Assembly: GCF_029210395.1 (NCBI RefSeq)
Contig: NZ_JARGDP010000021.1
Location: 1-45,919 of the forward strand
DNA: 45,919 nucleotides
Source of the DNA: Petrocella sp. FN5
Lineage (GTDB): Bacteria > Bacillota > Clostridia > Lachnospirales > Vallitaleaceae
Direction: 5' to 3'
Positions 42,838 through 45,919 of the stretch are shown here, in pieces. The notes under the pieces are model-generated. The model saw only the letters and a program-made list of their open reading frames with translations. It did not search any database and was not told where the DNA came from. Each line of letters opens with the position of its first letter. The first letter of the stretch is position 1. The translations under genes were made by a program, and so were the position numbers.

Positions 42838-43899
42838 ATGATTAAGAAGTTACTTAGTATTATGATGATCGTAGCTATGATGGCAGTACTTGCAGTCGGA
42901 TGTGCGAAAACAGAGGAACCAGCAGCAACGTCTGTAGAAACACCAGCAGAAACAGCAGAAACACCTACAGAAGCACCAGCACCGGTTGAAGCAGTTATAT
43001 TAAAGCTTGCAGAAACACACCCAGCAGATTATCCAACCACTTTGGGTGATTATGAGTTTGCGCGTCTTGTAGAAGAAAAAACAGAAGGCCGTGTTAAGAT
43101 TGAAGTATTCCCAGCAGCTCAACTTGGTGAAGAAAAAGACGTTATTGAACAAGTACAGATTGGTGCCATTGATCTAACTAGAACAAGTATTGCGCCACTA
43201 ACTGAGTTTTCACCATCACTTAACGTATTACAATTGCCATATATTTATCGTGATGCAGACCATATGTGGAGTGTTCTTAATAGTGAAATTGGGGAAAATT
43301 TCTTAAAGAGTGTTGAATCAGCGAATTTTGTAGGCCTTGGTTGGTTTGATCCAGGTCAAAGAAACTTCTACAATTCTCAAAAAGAAATCAAATCCTTAGC
43401 GGATTTAAAAGGACTTAAATTTAGAGTTATGCAAAGTGAACTTATGATGGACATGGTAGCAGCACTTGGTGCATCTCCAACGCCACTTCCATATGGTGAA
43501 GTATACAGTGCAATTCAAACAGGCATTATCGATGGTGCAGAAAACAACTGGCCAAGTTATGATACTTCCTCACACTATGAGGTAGCAAAATATTACACCA
43601 TTGATGGTCATGTAAGGGTTCCAGAAATAATTATCGCAAGCAGCATAGCAATGCAAAAGATATCAGCTGAAGATCTTGCAATTATGAAAGAAGCTGCCAA
43701 AGAAGCTCAAGCCTTCCAAATTGAAAAATGGAATGCAAAAGAAGTTGAGTCAAGAGAAAAAGTTGAAGCGGCAGGCAGTATCATTACAGAATTAACACCG
43801 GAAGCCAAAGCAGAATTTGCTGCAGCAATGGAACCTGTATATGAAAAATACGCAGCTGAATATACAGACCTTATTAAACAAGTTCAAGCAGTTAAGTAG
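42838..43899 (+). CDS. dctP: TRAP transporter binding lipoprotein DctP
   Basis: A 353-residue lipoprotein (VAMMAVLAVGCAKTEE, lipobox AVGC) with a Thr/Glu/Pro/Ala-rich linker at about 25-50. Family features: LAETHPADYPTTLGDYEFAR, LGEEKDVIEQVQIGAIDL, FRVMQSE, and PYGEVYSAIQTGIIDGAENNWPSYD. The NNWPSY region and nearby EVAKYYTIDGHVRVPE resemble hexuronate-type TRAP binding proteins, in keeping with uxu genes elsewhere in the window. ATG 42838 is placed after AAGGGGGT. Substrate not proven. Confidence 0.9.
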   Translation: MIKKLLSIMMIVAMMAVLAVGCAKTEEPAATSVETPAETAETPTEAPAPVEAVILKLAETHPADYPTTLGDYEFARLVEEKTEGRVKIEVFPAAQLGEEKDVIEQVQIGAIDLTRTSIAPLTEFSPSLNVLQLPYIYRDADHMWSVLNSEIGENFLKSVESANFVGLGWFDPGQRNFYNSQKEIKSLADLKGLKFRVMQSELMMDMVAALGASPTPLPYGEVYSAIQTGIIDGAENNWPSYDTSSHYEVAKYYTIDGHVRVPEIIIASSIAMQKISAEDLAIMKEAAKEAQAFQIEKWNAKEVESREKVEAAGSIITELTPEAKAEFAAAMEPVYEKYAAEYTDLIKQVQAVK

Positions 43900-43930
43900 C
43901 CATAATTGTTATACCTTAACCATATAATGG

Positions 43931-43962
43931 ATAGAGGGCCGGATGGAAATCCGGCTTTCTAT
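43931..43962 (+). terminator. Intercistronic hairpin between dctP and dctQ
   Basis: GCCGGAT (43938-43944) and ATCCGGC (43949-43955) pair with a GGAA loop; the stem extends outward with two G:T pairs to about 14 bp. A partial terminator or mRNA-stabilising hairpin that lets the binding protein be made in excess, as with the sugar ABC operon hairpin at 8971. Confidence 0.75.
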
Positions 43963-44050
43963 AATAAAACAGTACAACAAACATGAATCGTGTTGATGAA
44001 CAGCACTATATATTAATACCGTTATGAATCAAGTGAAAGGAGTACTACCC

Positions 44051-44587
44051 ATGAATCAGATAAGAAAAATTGTTGATCAACTGCATAAAGTTATGGTTGT
44101 CTTAGGGCAAATCATGTTGGTACTGATAACAATCCTAACCTGTATTCAAGTTTTTTCTAGATATGTTCTTAATTTTAGTCTGAGGTGGTCAGAAGAAGTG
44201 CCATTGATTATGATGGTGTGGTTTGGCTTTATTGCTTTAGCACTAGGTGTCAAGAAAAAGCTTCATATCAGTATTGAATTATTCTTTAGAATGTTCCCGG
44301 AACCTGTTCAAAAAGTATTACTAAAATTTGTTGACCTATGTATATTAACCTTTGGTGTCATCATGGTGGTCTATGGATGGCAGCTAGCGATGGTTATGAT
44401 GGCTTCTACGATGCCGGCAACAAAAATGCCAACAGGTTATTTATACATTATCGTTCCAATATCAGGTGTATTCGTTGTTTTTGACAGTCTTATGGAGTTA
44501 CTTGGCTTAATTGAAAACGAAGAAGAGACTCAAGATGATGAAGTTATAGAATCCTTAAAAAATCTATCCTTAGGAGGTAAAAACTAA
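44051..44587 (+). CDS. dctQ: TRAP transporter small membrane subunit DctQ
   Basis: A 178-residue protein with four TM helices and the typical FSRYVLNFSLRWSEEVPLIMMVWFGFIALALGVKKKLHI pattern split over helices 1 and 2. ATG 44051 follows AAAGGAG. It pairs with DctM to form the TRAP membrane complex. Its stop codon overlaps the dctM start (TAATG). Confidence 0.93.
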   Translation: MNQIRKIVDQLHKVMVVLGQIMLVLITILTCIQVFSRYVLNFSLRWSEEVPLIMMVWFGFIALALGVKKKLHISIELFFRMFPEPVQKVLLKFVDLCILTFGVIMVVYGWQLAMVMMASTMPATKMPTGYLYIIVPISGVFVVFDSLMELLGLIENEEETQDDEVIESLKNLSLGGKN

Positions 44588-45882
44588 TGCCAGTTGCAAG
44601 TACAGCAATCGCTATATTATTAATCTCATTTTTTGTTCTTTTAATATTAAAAGTACCTGTAACCTTTTCATTAGCCCTATCTTCTGTTCTAACAGCCTTA
44701 TATTACCAAGTGCCACTAATGACCATTATTTTAAAAATGGTAAAAGGTATTGAGTCCAGTTCCCTCATGGCTATTCCTTTTTTCATAGTAGCAGGTGAAA
44801 TCATGGGTGCCGGAGGCATATCCAGGCGACTTATTGAACTGGCCAATGTTATGGTTGGACGTGTAAGAGGCGGTATGGCACAAGTGAATATTCTAGCCAG
44901 TATGTTTTTTGGTGGAATATCCGGTTCAGCTGTTGCCGATGTATCCTCAATTGGTGCCATATTGATTCCTATGATGAAAGACAATGGCTATGATGATGAT
45001 TACTCTGTTGCCGTAACCGTAACAAGCTCATGTCAAGGGGTGATCATTCCTCCAAGTCATAATATGATTATATATTCTCTAGCAGCCGGCGGTGGCGTTT
45101 CTGTTGGTCGTTTGTTTCTTGGTGGCATGTTACCGGGTGTTATTCTTGGGGTTGGCCTTATGATCTTAAGTTATATCATTGCCGTTAAGAGGGGCTATCC
45201 AAAAGGGGATAAGATTCCTTTTAAAGAAAAAGTGAAAATCACCATGAACGCTTTCTTTGGTCTTATGACCGCCGTTATTATTATGGGTGGTGTACTTTCG
45301 GGTGTATTTACAGCTACAGAATCAGCAGCGGTTGCCTGCCTTTATGCTTTTGTTATAACATTTTTTGTGTATAGAGAAATACCTTTAAAACGTATGGGTA
45401 ATATCTTATATAATGCTTTAAAAACCCTCGCTCTGGTTCTAAGTCTAATAGCAGCGGCCAAAGCTTTTGGTCATATGTTGGCCTTGTTACAGGTACCTGC
45501 ACTAGCAACCAATGCATTATTGACCATTACTCAAAACAAGACTCTATTATTATTGCTTATACTTGTGCTCATCCTATTACTTGGGTGTATTATGGATATG
45601 GCACCACTCATATTGATTCTAACCCCCATTCTATTGCCGGTTGTTACAAGCTTAGGTATGGATCCGGTTCAGTTTGGTGTCGTACTAATTCTTGCACTTG
45701 CTATTGGATTATGTACACCGCCTGTTGGTAGCGCCCTTTTTGTTGGATGCGCCATCGGAAAAGTATCCATAGAGAAAATGACCAAATCTTTGCTACCATT
45801 CTATGGTATTATGGTTGCTGTATTATTGCTTATAACATTTGTACCGGGTATTGTCATGTTTATACCCAACTTGTTTCTATAA
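44587..45882 (+). CDS. dctM: TRAP transporter large membrane subunit DctM
   Basis: A 431-residue membrane protein with about 12 TM helices. DctM signatures: LMAIPFFIVAGEIMGAGGISRRLIELA, MFFGGISGSAVADVSSIGAILIPMM, VIIPPSHNMIIYS and IGLCTPPVGSALFVGC. Catalyses cation-driven uptake with DctQ and DctP. Start follows TTAGGAGG. After the stop, AAAGGAG at the window end indicates another gene follows. Confidence 0.95.
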   Translation: MPVASTAIAILLISFFVLLILKVPVTFSLALSSVLTALYYQVPLMTIILKMVKGIESSSLMAIPFFIVAGEIMGAGGISRRLIELANVMVGRVRGGMAQVNILASMFFGGISGSAVADVSSIGAILIPMMKDNGYDDDYSVAVTVTSSCQGVIIPPSHNMIIYSLAAGGGVSVGRLFLGGMLPGVILGVGLMILSYIIAVKRGYPKGDKIPFKEKVKITMNAFFGLMTAVIIMGGVLSGVFTATESAAVACLYAFVITFFVYREIPLKRMGNILYNALKTLALVLSLIAAAKAFGHMLALLQVPALATNALLTITQNKTLLLLLILVLILLLGCIMDMAPLILILTPILLPVVTSLGMDPVQFGVVLILALAIGLCTPPVGSALFVGCAIGKVSIEKMTKSLLPFYGIMVAVLLLITFVPGIVMFIPNLFL

Positions 45883-45919
45883 ATAAAAAATTTCAAAGTA
45901 AGATGAAAAGGAGAAAAAA

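Overview
The window looks like chromosomal DNA from a low-GC, Gram-positive anaerobe of the class Clostridia. The evidence is AT-rich sequence, strong GGAGG ribosome sites, YesM/YesN-type two-component systems, lipoprotein substrate-binding proteins, BglG/MtlR-type PTS control and an FMN riboswitch. I cannot place it to genus; a Lachnospirales or Vallitaleaceae-like organism is a guess. All genes but one (the MFS transporter at 37.1-38.3 kb) are on the plus strand. No rRNA, tRNA, CRISPR or phage genes were seen.

Layout. (1) 0-3.8 kb: hexuronate/aldonate genes (RspB-like dehydrogenase, uxuA, uxuB-like). (2) 4.1-12.1 kb: a YesM/YesN-like sensor and regulator, then a carbohydrate ABC importer with two substrate-binding lipoproteins; the first is interrupted at a 10-G tract. 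(3) 12.2-16.7 kb: riboflavin operon behind a consensus promoter, FMN riboswitch and terminator (ribD, ribE, ribBA, ribH), ending in a HAD phosphatase that may supply the missing dephosphorylation step. (4) 16.9-26.3 kb: a very AT-rich RiPP-type cluster: radical SAM/SPASM enzyme, four related Cys-containing precursor peptides (three too short to be obvious ORFs), a 710-residue terpene-synthase-like protein with altered catalytic motifs, an M50-type membrane protease with a PqqD-like N-terminus, and an HlyD/MacB-type exporter. I consider this the most unusual system here. (5) 26.4-36.9 kb: a self-contained mannitol-type PTS operon: MtlR-like regulator, two mtlA genes sharing a nearly identical 950-bp EIIC block, PfkB kinase, SorE-like dehydrogenase, HPr and enzyme I. 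Three matching operator-like sites sit at the same distance from three predicted promoters. (6) 37.1-38.3 kb: MFS transporter, minus strand. (7) 38.6-45.9 kb: a second two-component system translationally coupled to a TRAP binding protein, then a second binding protein and DctQM; the operon seems to continue past the window.

Four copies of a short non-coding palindromic element (60-119 bp) ending GGTTAA...TTAACC, three of them flanked by perfect short direct repeats, lie at 16.9, 23.1, 33.5 and 37.0 kb. They look like MITEs: one sits just after the putative RiPP promoter, one inside the RiPP operon, and one supplies the last codons and stop of the PfkB gene.

The genes suggest a sugar and sugar-acid fermenter. 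The TRAP binding proteins resemble hexuronate-type ones, which would fit the uxu genes at the other end, but this is inference. All functional calls rest on reading motifs by eye, without database searches.
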